A stretch of DNA of 32,232 nucleotides from Desulfobacterales bacterium (GCA_030066155.1 JASJCE010000012.1:1-32232), one strand, 5' to 3'; numbered from the stretch's first letter, positions 1 through 10,043 are shown. The notes: generated by a model not told the origin, from the letters alone. A program made the numbers and translations.

Positions 1-408
1 AAGAATTGAAATGATTGCAAGAAGGGTGACGTTGAACCGGAATTTAAACATAGAACTAATTAATCCGCCTTGAGATATGGCATTTTACAAGATCAGATGC
101 TTTTTTGTGAACACTGAAAGATACAGTCATGGCGAAACAAGCGGATTATTAATTTAATGCTTCGCATTTTTTTGACGTAACTTATAAAATTTTCTCACGC
201 GATGTCAAGATGATAGGAGCTGAGGAATTAAAGGTGTGACAATTATCACAGCGTGCTCATTCCAAAAAAAAACTGGTCCTCAGAGCCTGGATTCTTTATT
301 TTGAAAAAATGCGAAAAATATGGGATTGTTGACCATATTGAGGGATGACAATACGAATACCTACCGCGTTTTCCCCCAACTAACTGATATTCATAGGAAG
401 GCATCAGA

Positions 409-3400
409 ATGAAATGCCCCAAATGCCGGTTTGAAAATCCCGAACAGATGCAATTTTGCGGCAATTGCGGCGCAAAATTGGAAAGTATCTGCCCGCAGTG
501 TAAATCTTCCAATCCTCCTGAATTCAATTTTTGCGGCAATTGCGGCCTTGCGCTTCGTGAACCGGTTACGGCTCCTACCATGGACTATTCCGAGCCTCAA
601 GCATACACCCCTAAACATCTGGCGGAAAAAATACTCACTACCCGCAGCTCCATCGAAGGAGAGCGTAAACTCGTTACGGTCCTTTTCGCGGACGTGGCGA
701 ATTTTACGTCGATTTCGGAAGAACTCGATCCTGAAGAAATCCACCGCATCATGGACGGCTGTTTCAGAATCCTGATGAACGAAATCCACCGATATGAAGG
801 TACCATCAACCAGTTCACCGGTGATGGGGTAATGGCGCTTTTCGGTGCTCCGGTGGCCCATGAGGATCACGGACAGCGAGCCTGCCACGCAGCGCTGTCT
901 ATTCAAAACGCCATGGGAAGTTATGGCAATCAGCTCAAAAAAGAATTAGCGATCAATTTCAGAATGCGAATCGGCTTAAACTCCGGTCCGGTGGTCGTGG
1001 GCTCTATCGGAGACGATTTGCGCATGGACTATACGGCTGTCGGCGATACCACCAATATGGCTTCGAGAATGGAGAATATGGCCGGGCCGGGCAGAATTAT
1101 TCTATCCCGTCACACCCGTAGACTTGTAAGGGATTACTTCGAATTTGCCAATCTGGGCTATATTGAGGTGAAGGGCAAGAAGGAACCTCAGGAAATTTTT
1201 GAGCTCCTCGGCACCGGAGCCGTGGATACTCGTATAGCGGCATCCGCAGCAAAAGGTCTGACCCGATTTGTTGGCCGGAAAAACTCCATCCGTTCGCTTG
1301 TCGCCGCTTACAATAAGGCCAGGACCGGATCAGGGCAAGTCGTGGGAGTTGTGGGAGACGCCGGGGTGGGAAAATCGAGACTTCTCCTCGAGTTCAGAAA
1401 CCGATTTTCCCGGGGCGAGTTTAATTATTTTGAAGGCAATTGTCTACCTTTCGGCAGCTCTATGGCCTATCTGCCTGTATTGGACATTTTAAGATCCTAT
1501 TTTAGCGTCAAAGAAGGCGATCCGGAGTCTCTGATCAAAGGGAACGTAGAGGCGAAGATTTATAAGCTCGATGATAAGCTTCATCGTGTTTTAGCGCCTT
1601 TTTTTGACCTCCTGTCTCTCGATGCAGAGGACACCGCCTACAAGGAACTGGAGCCGAGGCAAAAAAGGGAACTGATTTTCGAGGCGATCCGTGATCTGAT
1701 CATTTGCGAAAGCCGGATAAAGCCACTTGTCATTGTTGTGGAGGACCTGCACTGGATTGATAAAACATCGGAGGAATTTTTGGACTATCTGATCGGGCGG
1801 CTGTCCGAAGCCAGAATTTTGTTGCTCCTCCTGTATCGGCCGGAATATACCCATCTCTGGGGAAGCAAAACCTATTACAATACAGTCGGCCTCAGCCAAC
1901 TCACTTCCGAGTCAAGCGCCGATCTGATTCACTCGATACTCCAGGATGGGGAAGCGGTAAATCAGCTAAAAGGATTTGTACTCGAACGGACATCGGGAAA
2001 CCCGCTCTTTATGGAAGAGTTAATTCATACGCTACTGGAAAATGGCGCTATTCGATGCGAGGATGGAAGGTGTTTGTTGCTAAAAAATGCGACAGAGATT
2101 GAGGTGCCGAATACCATTGAGGGGATCATTGCAGCGCGCATGGATCGATTGCAGGACGACATCAAGCGCACAATGCAGGTGGCATCAGTGATTGGCAGGG
2201 ATTTTGCTTTCCGCATACTGGAGACCATCACAGAGATCAAGCAGGGGCTCAAATCTTATCTGCTCAACCTCCAGGACCTGGAATTTATATACGAAAAAAG
2301 CCTGTTCCCGGAGCTTGAATACGTCTTTAAACATGCCCTCACCCGGGAGGTGGCGTACAACAGCCTGCTTCAACAGAGAAGAAAGGAGATCCACGAAAAA
2401 ATTGGGCGGGCAATTGAATCACTTTACCCGGATCGAATAGAAGAATTCTACGAAATTTTGGCCCATCACTATTCGGGGAGTGACAATTTTGAAAAAGCCT
2501 ACCAATTTATGGAATTGTCAGGGGATAAAGTCATTCGAAACTATTCCGCATCGGAGGCATTTTCTTATTACAAAGACGCGATGACAGCCCTTGAAAAATT
2601 TCCCGAGTCTAAAGAAAACGCACAAAAACAACTGGCGATTATTCATAAGATATTAGTTCCCATGATCGTTCTGGGCTTTCCGCAGGACAGCCTGTCCATC
2701 CTGCAGGCGGGAGGGCGAATTGCAACCGCTATGGATGACAAAAAGAGCCAGATACGATTTTACAGCAACATCGGCGTATATTATTCTCACAAGGGGAACC
2801 ATGCCGAGGGATTGAAGTATATCGAAAAAGCATTTGAACAGGCCGAGAAGATCCAGGATCTTCAATCGATGGCGCAGACAGGGATAGATATCGCCATTAC
2901 GCAAATGACGGAAGGCGCATACAACAAAGCCATTGATATTTCTACCAGAGTCATTAATCTGATTGAAAAAACTCAAATGAAGGCGGAAACCTTCGGGGGG
3001 CCGTCCAATGTATATTCTGCCCTTAAGGCTGTCTGCGGTTACAGCAAAGGAATGCTGGGCGATTTTGAAAAAGCATTGGTGGACTGTAACCGGGCAATTG
3101 AGAACGCAATCTCATATGAGAATACACCAGTTCAGGGGTTTTCAGAATACTATTTGGCAATGGTTTTCCTGACCAGGGGGGATTGGAAAAACGCTAAAGT
3201 TCACCTGCAAAAAGGCGTAAAATTCTGTGAAAAGACATCATTTATGCAATGGCTCACTTTGGCCTGGGGCGGCTTGGGAGTTGCAGAAGCTGAACTCGGA
3301 AATCCTGAGGGTGGTATACAACATGCAGAGCAGGGATTAACCGTTCATCGCGAAGCCAATATCAACTGGTTTGCGGGTTACCACTTTTTCTCCCAGGGCA

Positions 3401-3774
3401 TCTGTCATTTCTACTCGCAGGATCTCACCAGATCTATCGAGTTGCTCAAAGAGGCATATCGGCTGTCGGACAAAAGCCGGGAGCACCACTATACGGGAAA
3501 ATCTTTAATCTGGCTGGGAAGAGTCACAGGACTTGCGAATTCACGCAATAAGGATGAGGCACTTGAATATATTAATCGGGGTTTAGAATTCCTGCAGGCC
3601 TTGCAAACAAAACCAGATATATCGATTGCTCACCTGTTTTTGGGAGAGCTATATCGGAATCAGGGCCGAGTAGACCAGGCTGCAAAATACCTGAAAAAGG
3701 CGGTCAGGATGTTTGAAGAGATGGGGATGGACTCCTGGAAGAACCAGGCCCACAAAATTCTTGACAATTTGTAA
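409..3774 (+). CDS. Double zinc-ribbon / class III adenylate-guanylate cyclase / AAA ATPase / TPR signalling protein
   Basis: N-terminal CPKC..CGNCG and CPQC..CGNCG zinc ribbons; cyclase motifs FADVANFTS, FTGDGVMALFG, DTTNMASRME; Walker A GDAGVGKS; long TPR-like C-terminus. Confidence 0.93.
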   Translation: MKCPKCRFENPEQMQFCGNCGAKLESICPQCKSSNPPEFNFCGNCGLALREPVTAPTMDYSEPQAYTPKHLAEKILTTRSSIEGERKLVTVLFADVANFTSISEELDPEEIHRIMDGCFRILMNEIHRYEGTINQFTGDGVMALFGAPVAHEDHGQRACHAALSIQNAMGSYGNQLKKELAINFRMRIGLNSGPVVVGSIGDDLRMDYTAVGDTTNMASRMENMAGPGRIILSRHTRRLVRDYFEFANLGYIEVKGKKEPQEIFELLGTGAVDTRIAASAAKGLTRFVGRKNSIRSLVAAYNKARTGSGQVVGVVGDAGVGKSRLLLEFRNRFSRGEFNYFEGNCLPFGSSMAYLPVLDILRSYFSVKEGDPESLIKGNVEAKIYKLDDKLHRVLAPFFDLLSLDAEDTAYKELEPRQKRELIFEAIRDLIICESRIKPLVIVVEDLHWIDKTSEEFLDYLIGRLSEARILLLLLYRPEYTHLWGSKTYYNTVGLSQLTSESSADLIHSILQDGEAVNQLKGFVLERTSGNPLFMEELIHTLLENGAIRCEDGRCLLLKNATEIEVPNTIEGIIAARMDRLQDDIKRTMQVASVIGRDFAFRILETITEIKQGLKSYLLNLQDLEFIYEKSLFPELEYVFKHALTREVAYNSLLQQRRKEIHEKIGRAIESLYPDRIEEFYEILAHHYSGSDNFEKAYQFMELSGDKVIRNYSASEAFSYYKDAMTALEKFPESKENAQKQLAIIHKILVPMIVLGFPQDSLSILQAGGRIATAMDDKKSQIRFYSNIGVYYSHKGNHAEGLKYIEKAFEQAEKIQDLQSMAQTGIDIAITQMTEGAYNKAIDISTRVINLIEKTQMKAETFGGPSNVYSALKAVCGYSKGMLGDFEKALVDCNRAIENAISYENTPVQGFSEYYLAMVFLTRGDWKNAKVHLQKGVKFCEKTSFMQWLTLAWGGLGVAEAELGNPEGGIQHAEQGLTVHREANINWFAGYHFFSQGICHFYSQDLTRSIELLKEAYRLSDKSREHHYTGKSLIWLGRVTGLANSRNKDEALEYINRGLEFLQALQTKPDISIAHLFLGELYRNQGRVDQAAKYLKKAVRMFEEMGMDSWKNQAHKILDNL

Positions 3775-3842
3775 AGAATCCCGGTCCAAAGTGCTAGGCT
3801 TTGACATCACGCCAGGGGGATGATGCCTACAACCAGGTCACC

Positions 3843-3975
3843 AATGGAATATTGGAATGCTGGGGATCAAAAGCGGAGTTTGGTCCAGTTTTACGTCGAA
3901 GGCCGTGACACAAATATTAAATCGATCTCAATCCATCGAACCCAATATTCCAGTATTCCATTACTCCAGTACCAT
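3843..3975. repeat. Octamer inverted-arm element
   Basis: Left AATGGAAT ATTGGAAT GCTGGGGA; right AATATTCC AGTATTCC ATTACTCC AGTACCAT. Confidence 0.75.
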
Positions 3976-4105
3976 CGCCTTGATTTACGGCGCAGCCAAT
4001 TGCCTCTGACCCCTGATGACGGGAGTTTTCGATTTGGCATAGTTGCTGACTGATTAATATTATTCTTGTCATCCTGCGTGAAAGGTATAACCGGAGGAGG
4101 ATCAA

Positions 4106-5032
4106 ATGAGCAAAAAACATGTGGCGGTTTTTGGTGCAACCGGACAGGTCGGAACACCTTTGACTAAGAGTTTACTGAAACAGGGCCATGAAGTCACCGT
4201 AATTACACGTAGACGAAGTGCCGCCAATGAAACCGGGTTAAAGGATCACGAGAATCGGGGTGCGAGGGTGAAAGTTTGCGCCGAAATGCAAAGGGTTGAT
4301 GCCGTCGCAGATGCGATAAAAGGGTGCGATACTGTAGTTGCCTGTGTTCCGGGCTCAATACCCATCATTCAGGATTCGGAACCCATCTGGCTCAATGCTG
4401 CAATCAAAGCCGGTGTGGAACGGTTCGTTCCGACTGAATTCGGTTCCCACACCCAGGCGATTGGGATGGGCGATGGGGAAATCTTTGACTACAAGAAACG
4501 GTTCCATGAGATTTTGTTTGAATCCGGCATCGGCTGGACGCTTTATTATAACGGTGGATTCTTCGACTACTTTCTGCCGAATCTGCGGTTCTTTGACAAG
4601 ATAACGACGTTCGGTAATCTTGATCTGCCGATTTATACCCATGACATCGAGGATATTGGATATATCGGTGCACTGTCCATCACCGATGACCGCACGCTCA
4701 ATAAATGCGTCCAGGTTGACTACAATTCCCTTACCCAGAATGAAATGCTGGCTCTAATCAGAAAATACTGGCCGGATTATCCCTTCGAGTATGAGCACTT
4801 CTCGTCGGAATATATCATTGAGATGAAAGGGAAAGCCGGCAATGAAATCTCGGCCAAAAAAGGGGCGGAAACCGACCGACAGCGCTGGGGTATCAACTAT
4901 GTCAATTACGTCATCGGAAAACTGGCGGTTTTCAATGATCAGACGCTTCGCGCATCCGAGCTGTTCCCGGATTACGTATGCAAGCGTCCCGAGGAGGCGC
5001 TGAGTGATCCGAGATTTATGTTCGAAGAGTAA
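4106..5032 (+). CDS. NmrA-like / isoflavone-reductase-like NAD(P)-dependent oxidoreductase
   Basis: N-terminal Rossmann motif VAVFGATGQVGTPLTKSLLKQGHEVTVITRR; AGVERFVPTEFG motif; GGAGGA Shine-Dalgarno upstream. Confidence 0.88.
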   Translation: MSKKHVAVFGATGQVGTPLTKSLLKQGHEVTVITRRRSAANETGLKDHENRGARVKVCAEMQRVDAVADAIKGCDTVVACVPGSIPIIQDSEPIWLNAAIKAGVERFVPTEFGSHTQAIGMGDGEIFDYKKRFHEILFESGIGWTLYYNGGFFDYFLPNLRFFDKITTFGNLDLPIYTHDIEDIGYIGALSITDDRTLNKCVQVDYNSLTQNEMLALIRKYWPDYPFEYEHFSSEYIIEMKGKAGNEISAKKGAETDRQRWGINYVNYVIGKLAVFNDQTLRASELFPDYVCKRPEEALSDPRFMFEE

Positions 5033-5101
5033 GATTGATATAGCCGCAAAAAGGCGCAAAAAGCGCAAAAGTGAATTTTTTTTATCAGTAATATCAGTAA
5101 G

Positions 5102-5914
5102 TTAAAACGTTTCCTCGGCGAAATACTGACCCGGGGTCTTGCCGAGCGCTTTTTTGAACATGGATATAAAAGCGCTCGGGCTATCGTATCCCAGGTCGAT
5201 GGCGACAATTGTAACCGGCTCCTTCCTGCCTAAACGTTTTAACGCTTCTAAAATTCTGATCTGTTGCCGCCACTGCCCAAAAGTCATGCCGGTTTCCAGG
5301 CGAAAGCGCCGGGCCAACGTCCTTCCGGTTGCTCCGACCATTTTTCCCCAATCTTCCAATTTCCGATTATCTCCGGGACTGCTGGATAGGCGTTTGTAGA
5401 TCTTCTTTAACCTGGGATCTTCCGGGATGGGAAGTTCCAACGGAGCTATTGTCATACTCCGGATTTGATCCAATATCACTGTCAGCAGCCGCTCTTCCGG
5501 CCCGCCCAGGGGATAAAGACGCGGCATCGCCACAGCTTGGAGTATGAGTTCTTTCAGCAAAGGGGTTACAGCAACAACGCAGCATCTTTCAGATGGGCCT
5601 GGAAAATAATTCGGATCAATGTACAGCGTTCGCATGGAGAGATGATCTGATACAGCTATTTGATGGTCGGTAAGGGCCGGTATCCATACAGCACGGAGCG
5701 GGGGCACAACCCAAATACCGCTCCTGGTTGACACCGTCATGACTCCCGATGAAGCATACAACAACTGTGACCGGGTGTGCCGGTGGTGAGTGATCAAATA
5801 CCCGGGTGGGAACTCTTTGGACATCGCGACAATGGGTCGGGGAACACTGCCAATATCCTCTACAGGGTCTGGAGATGCAAACTTTGTCCTTTTCACGGTA
5901 TATTTTGTCTGCAT
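5102..5914 (-). CDS. AraC-family transcriptional regulator (cupin N-terminus, C-terminal HTH)
   Basis: HHRHTRSQLLYASSG cupin-like segment; C-terminal VTIVAIDLGYDSPSAFISMFKKALGKTPGQYF AraC signature. Confidence 0.92.
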   Translation of the reverse strand: MQTKYTVKRTKFASPDPVEDIGSVPRPIVAMSKEFPPGYLITHHRHTRSQLLYASSGVMTVSTRSGIWVVPPLRAVWIPALTDHQIAVSDHLSMRTLYIDPNYFPGPSERCCVVAVTPLLKELILQAVAMPRLYPLGGPEERLLTVILDQIRSMTIAPLELPIPEDPRLKKIYKRLSSSPGDNRKLEDWGKMVGATGRTLARRFRLETGMTFGQWRQQIRILEALKRLGRKEPVTIVAIDLGYDSPSAFISMFKKALGKTPGQYFAEETF

Positions 5915-5993
5915 AGCGCAAGAAAGATAACACCCTTTTCAGCTACGATCAACCATAAATGAAGTAGCAACTGTATGAAAAGAGGGTTCGACA

Positions 5994-7187
5994 ATGAAAC
6001 ACCGCCAGGTTGGAATATTGACTATCGGGCATCTTGCGACTGACATAAATCAGGGAGCTCTACCTGCCATGCTGCCTTTTTTTATTGCAGCTTATGATCT
6101 TTCCAATGCAGCCGCAGCGTTGATCGTTTTTGCTACAAACATGACCTCAAGTATCGTCCAGCCGCTGTTTGGCTATGCAGCGGATCGATTTTCAAAACCC
6201 TGGCTTTTATCCGCGGGCCTGATGCTGGCAGGTGTGGGGCTTGCTTTATCCGGAGTATTTCAGAGTTATGTCTGGATATTGGTACTGGGCATGGTCAGTG
6301 GGATAGGTATTGCAGCATACCACCCGGAGGCGGCGCGATTGGTCAATTTTGCCGCCGGAACCCGCAAGAGCACTGCGATGGGCATTTTTGGTGTTGGAGG
6401 CACAATCGGATTTGCCATCGGACCACTTGTCGTGACCGCAGCTCTTCTACAATGGGGATTGAGAGGAACGCTTGTCCTGATCCTCCCTGTAACCATTATG
6501 GCGTTGGTCATGGCAAGTCAGTTTTCGACATTTGAATCTCTTGAGAGGAAGCGGAATCGGAACCTTAGGACATCAAAGGCCAGGGATTTAAACGATAACT
6601 GGATCGCATTTGGACTGCTGACCATGACGGTCATTGGCAAATCAATTCTTTTCTATGCACTGAATACGTTTATTCCGATCTATTGGGTCATCGGTTTGAA
6701 TCAATCAAAAGCAGCGGGCGCCATGGCGCTAAGCATTTTTGCTGGCTCCGGAATTTTTGGAACCCTTTTAGGGGGCAGATTGGCAGACCGGATGGGACCA
6801 AAGAAAGTTGTCGTGTCAGGGTATTTTGGTGTAACGTTAATTCTTCCCATGTTGGTTCTAATTAGCGATGTCCATTTACTAACCCTTTCACTGATCCCGA
6901 TCGGTTTGATGCTCGGTACCACTTATAGTCCAACAATTGTCCTGGGTCAAACCTATCTCCCGAATCGTGTTGGGCTGTCATCGGGAGTGACACTGGGACT
7001 TGGCGTCGCGATCGGAGGTGGGGCTACACCGATTATCGGAAGAATAGCCGATATGTATGGCATTTGGTTTGCTTTGGCATCAATTGCCAGTTTGCCAATC
7101 GTAATCGCTGCATTCGCCTTGAGTTTACCAGGTTCCGGGCAAGTTGCCAATAAATCAGAATTAACCCAACCCGTCGAAGCCGGTTGA
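5994..7187 (+). CDS. MFS transporter, fosmidomycin-resistance (Fsr)-like
   Basis: About 12 hydrophobic segments; ILTIGHLATDINQGALPAMLPF N-terminus; YHPEAARLVN motif typical of Fsr-like MFS. Confidence 0.87.
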   Translation: MKHRQVGILTIGHLATDINQGALPAMLPFFIAAYDLSNAAAALIVFATNMTSSIVQPLFGYAADRFSKPWLLSAGLMLAGVGLALSGVFQSYVWILVLGMVSGIGIAAYHPEAARLVNFAAGTRKSTAMGIFGVGGTIGFAIGPLVVTAALLQWGLRGTLVLILPVTIMALVMASQFSTFESLERKRNRNLRTSKARDLNDNWIAFGLLTMTVIGKSILFYALNTFIPIYWVIGLNQSKAAGAMALSIFAGSGIFGTLLGGRLADRMGPKKVVVSGYFGVTLILPMLVLISDVHLLTLSLIPIGLMLGTTYSPTIVLGQTYLPNRVGLSSGVTLGLGVAIGGGATPIIGRIADMYGIWFALASIASLPIVIAAFALSLPGSGQVANKSELTQPVEAG

Positions 7188-7226
7188 AGCGAAGCGTAAA
7201 TCCCGTTTTCGCGGGGAACCAAGAAA

Positions 7227-7364
7227 ATCAATCACGAAAGCACGAAATGACCCCGGTTAAACAAAAAAGAAGGTTTAACTGGGCAGGCGAAAACACGAAA
7301 TAAAGCTGACAACTTTTTCGTGTTTTCTAACTTTCGTGATTTCGTGATAAAATATCTTTTCATA
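7227..7364. repeat. Octamer inverted-arm element, copy A (with internal 37-bp insertion)
   Basis: AATCACGAAAGCACGAAATGA...CGAAAACACGAAATAAAGCT...TTTCGTGTTTTCTAACTTTCGTGATTTCGTGATAAAATATCTTTTCATA. Confidence 0.88.
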
Positions 7365-7450
7365 ATCTGTGTAATCTGCGAAATCTGTTGATTAAAATTA
7401 CGGTTCGCAGAAATCAACTTTTGCGCTTTTTGCGGCATTATCAATCTTAG

Positions 7451-7636
7451 TTGATGAAACGATACCATGTGGGGTACATCAACAAAAATGCACCCGGGGG
7501 CTCTTATGTTTCATTGATCGCTGATGTCCCTGAATTATACGAAAAATTCGGATTCAAGAAATGCTCCCCGAAAAGCGAAGGGATGTATTTATACCGGATA
7601 GAGTTAGGATCTGCTATTCGGTTTGACAGCGAGTAG
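7451..7636 (+). pseudogene. C-terminal remnant of a GNAT-type acetyltransferase
   Basis: Short ORF containing ADVPELYEKFGFKKCSPKSEGMYLYR, typical of a GNAT C-terminus; no upstream acetyl-CoA-binding portion; overlaps the 3' end of the opposite-strand CDS. Confidence 0.55.
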
Positions 7637-8212
7637 CAGCATATCCGGAAGTTTAATTTCTGACCAACCATCCAGGCTAATTTGTTGACCGTTTAAATAA
7701 GCGGATTTCAGATTCAGCCTGAATTCTTCTGATTGGCGGCGAAAAAAAGCCAGCAATTGTTCTTTTTTAATCAGAATGCCCTTTTCGAGGAGGATGGGTC
7801 CAAGATCGATGACCAGCAAATTATATAGCTTTACTGTGACATGACCGTCTTGGCCTGAGGCGTTTTTGCCATCGCTCCTGCAAGAGATTGACCGGCGCAA
7901 AGAAGCCAATGGACCACCCCGACGGAGAGTTGCTCCGGCCAAACCGGGCATCGCGCCTGAAAGCGCCAGGACCGAGCGATTATTAATGCAGGCGGTGCCG
8001 ATATCATCAACAGCCTTAGCATCCAGGAATATCGTTTTTATCCGGTTTTCGACATAATTGTCGTCCAAACCGAGGGCATTGCGGAGCAGGGTCTTGATGC
8101 TGCATCCCACCGGTATTTCAACCACAAACCCATGCCGCAGGAGAGAAAAAAAGAGATGAATCCTCTCGCGGGGGACGTTCAGAATTAGTTTTGCCACACG
8201 ATGATCGTTCAC
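7604..8212 (-). CDS. Hypothetical protein with MoaD/ThiS-like segment, downstream of AOR
   Basis: ORF 7604-8272; a GTG at 8212 is a more likely start because the ORF N-terminus runs through a terminator-like hairpin; position next to AOR. Confidence 0.6.
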   Translation of the reverse strand: MNDHRVAKLILNVPRERIHLFFSLLRHGFVVEIPVGCSIKTLLRNALGLDDNYVENRIKTIFLDAKAVDDIGTACINNRSVLALSGAMPGLAGATLRRGGPLASLRRSISCRSDGKNASGQDGHVTVKLYNLLVIDLGPILLEKGILIKKEQLLAFFRRQSEEFRLNLKSAYLNGQQISLDGWSEIKLPDMLLLAVKPNSRS

Positions 8213-8243
8213 GATCGATCCTTTGAAAAGATACCAATAGAAA

Positions 8244-8266
8244 GGGAGCCCTGACGCCGGGCTCCC
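8244..8266 (-). terminator. Rho-independent-type hairpin downstream of AOR
   Basis: Perfect 8-bp stem GGGAGCCC-(7 nt)-GGGCTCCC, followed on the minus strand by TTTCTATT. Confidence 0.7.
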
Positions 8267-8294
8267 TGACATTCAACCAAAGATGCATTTCGGC

Positions 8295-10043
8295 CTAATA
8301 GCTGTGAACCTGATCAAGTTCTTGATCCGATACCTGGAAGGTTATATCGTGCGGCGGCAGCTTTTCTTTTTTGAAGTAATCCGGCAGCCGGTCATCTCTA
8401 TTGGTAAATCCAGCAGCAGCGTTGAATTCCCGCTCGCTTTTGAGAATGGATTTGCCCAGTTCGGTCACATCATCAGCTGTCATGTTCGAACCGGAAAAAG
8501 CATTAATCAAATCGACCATCGCCTGAAATGTTTCCGGTTGATCCAACAACGGAAAGGCAATGAACAGACACATACCGGTGGCGTCAATCGCTGCGGTAGC
8601 GATTTGAAGATTTTTCGACAGCTCGGCCTGGCCTTCCGGTGAAAGTGGATCGGTTTTGCCGCCGACCCCAGCGACGTTCGACGCCACGGCATAGCCGGCG
8701 GTATGATCGGCGCCCATGGTGCTGGTGGCATAGGTCACCCCGATGCCCTGAATTCCGCGGGGATCGTAAGCCGGCATGGCCTGACCCTTGACCACCGGCA
8801 CCCGTTCGACGCCAAGCACCTTTCCGGTGACCTCCGCTCCGCTGCCAAGGACACGACCCAGAGGAGAGCCTTTGCCAACCTCCTTAACCAGGTTAATGGC
8901 AGCTTCGGCGTCTCCAAATTCGGCAATTCCAGCCTCCATGGCCACGGCAACAGTGGCACCCATTTCAATGGTGTCCAGCCCGTAATCATCGTCCAGTCGG
9001 TCAATTTGGGCGATTGCATCTAAATCATTGATGCCGCAGTTGCCGCCATGGGACCATACCGTTTCATACTCGGGCTGTTTGGTCACATAATTGCCGTCTT
9101 TGTCGTAAAAAGTCCCTGAGCAGCGAATCACACAGCCGCGATGACACCCATGGGTTGCGGAACCTTCACCGCCGCGGGCATTCTCGAGCTCTGCCTGGGT
9201 CTCGCCGCTGATCATTTCGCACCCGTCAAAACGACCCAATTGAAAATTTTTCGTCGGATAAGCCCCGGCTTCGTTGATTATGTTGGTCATCACATTGGTT
9301 CCGAAGGCAGGCAGTCCCTCACCGGAGATCTCATGTTTTCTCAGACCGGCCACAAATTCCTTGTTGGCAGTTTTGAATTTCTCTGCGTCAGCCGGAGATC
9401 TCATCTTACAGCCCGCATCGTCGACGACAATGACCTTAACGCCTTTTGCGCCCATAACCGCACCGACTCCGCCGCGACCGGCATGACGAGTCGGTCTTAA
9501 CTCCATATCCGTGAACGCAACCGAAGCGCCTGCAAGCTTCATTTCACCGGCCTGACCGATGGATATGCAGGCGATCTTTTCGCCGTATTCGGCTTTCATC
9601 TTATCGACCAGATCGTAATTACCGAGCATGCGCAGACTATTGTCGGTTTGAATCTGCACGCCATCATTGTTAATGAACACTTTGTAAAGGCTATCCTCTG
9701 CGGGCTTTCCTTCCAAAACAATGGCAGCATAGCCCAACCGGCCCAGCATCTGGGATGGCTGCCCGCCGGCATTGGCCTCCTTGATCCCCCCGGTCAGCGG
9801 GCTTTTGCATCCCACGGAAATCCGACCGGACATGGCCGCTGCAGAGCCGCTTAAAAGCCCCGGCGCAATCACGAGTTTATTGTCTTCTCCCAGGGGATGA
9901 CACGACGGTGGAACTTCTTTGGATATGATTGCCGATGTCAAACCTCTACCGCCCATACCGGCGTAATCGCCTAAAGATTCAGTTTTCGCTTCAGGGCCGC
10001 CGTTGGCGCCCATATTTATTCTCAATATTTTGTCCATTGTCAT
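8295..10043 (-). CDS. Aldehyde:ferredoxin oxidoreductase family (tungsten/molybdopterin, 4Fe-4S)
   Basis: GGRGLTSAIISKEVPP N-terminal motif; HAGRGGVGAVMGAKGVKVIVV; Cys motif GCHRGCVIRCSG; YGLDTIEMG; DATGMCLF. Confidence 0.95.
   Translation of the reverse strand: MTMDKILRINMGANGGPEAKTESLGDYAGMGGRGLTSAIISKEVPPSCHPLGEDNKLVIAPGLLSGSAAAMSGRISVGCKSPLTGGIKEANAGGQPSQMLGRLGYAAIVLEGKPAEDSLYKVFINNDGVQIQTDNSLRMLGNYDLVDKMKAEYGEKIACISIGQAGEMKLAGASVAFTDMELRPTRHAGRGGVGAVMGAKGVKVIVVDDAGCKMRSPADAEKFKTANKEFVAGLRKHEISGEGLPAFGTNVMTNIINEAGAYPTKNFQLGRFDGCEMISGETQAELENARGGEGSATHGCHRGCVIRCSGTFYDKDGNYVTKQPEYETVWSHGGNCGINDLDAIAQIDRLDDDYGLDTIEMGATVAVAMEAGIAEFGDAEAAINLVKEVGKGSPLGRVLGSGAEVTGKVLGVERVPVVKGQAMPAYDPRGIQGIGVTYATSTMGADHTAGYAVASNVAGVGGKTDPLSPEGQAELSKNLQIATAAIDATGMCLFIAFPLLDQPETFQAMVDLINAFSGSNMTADDVTELGKSILKSEREFNAAAGFTNRDDRLPDYFKKEKLPPHDITFQVSDQELDQVHSY

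Noticed and set aside
391-906. Antisense ORF overlapping the cyclase gene (171 aa)
   Set aside because: Mirror ORF of a strongly coding frame with no recognisable domain.
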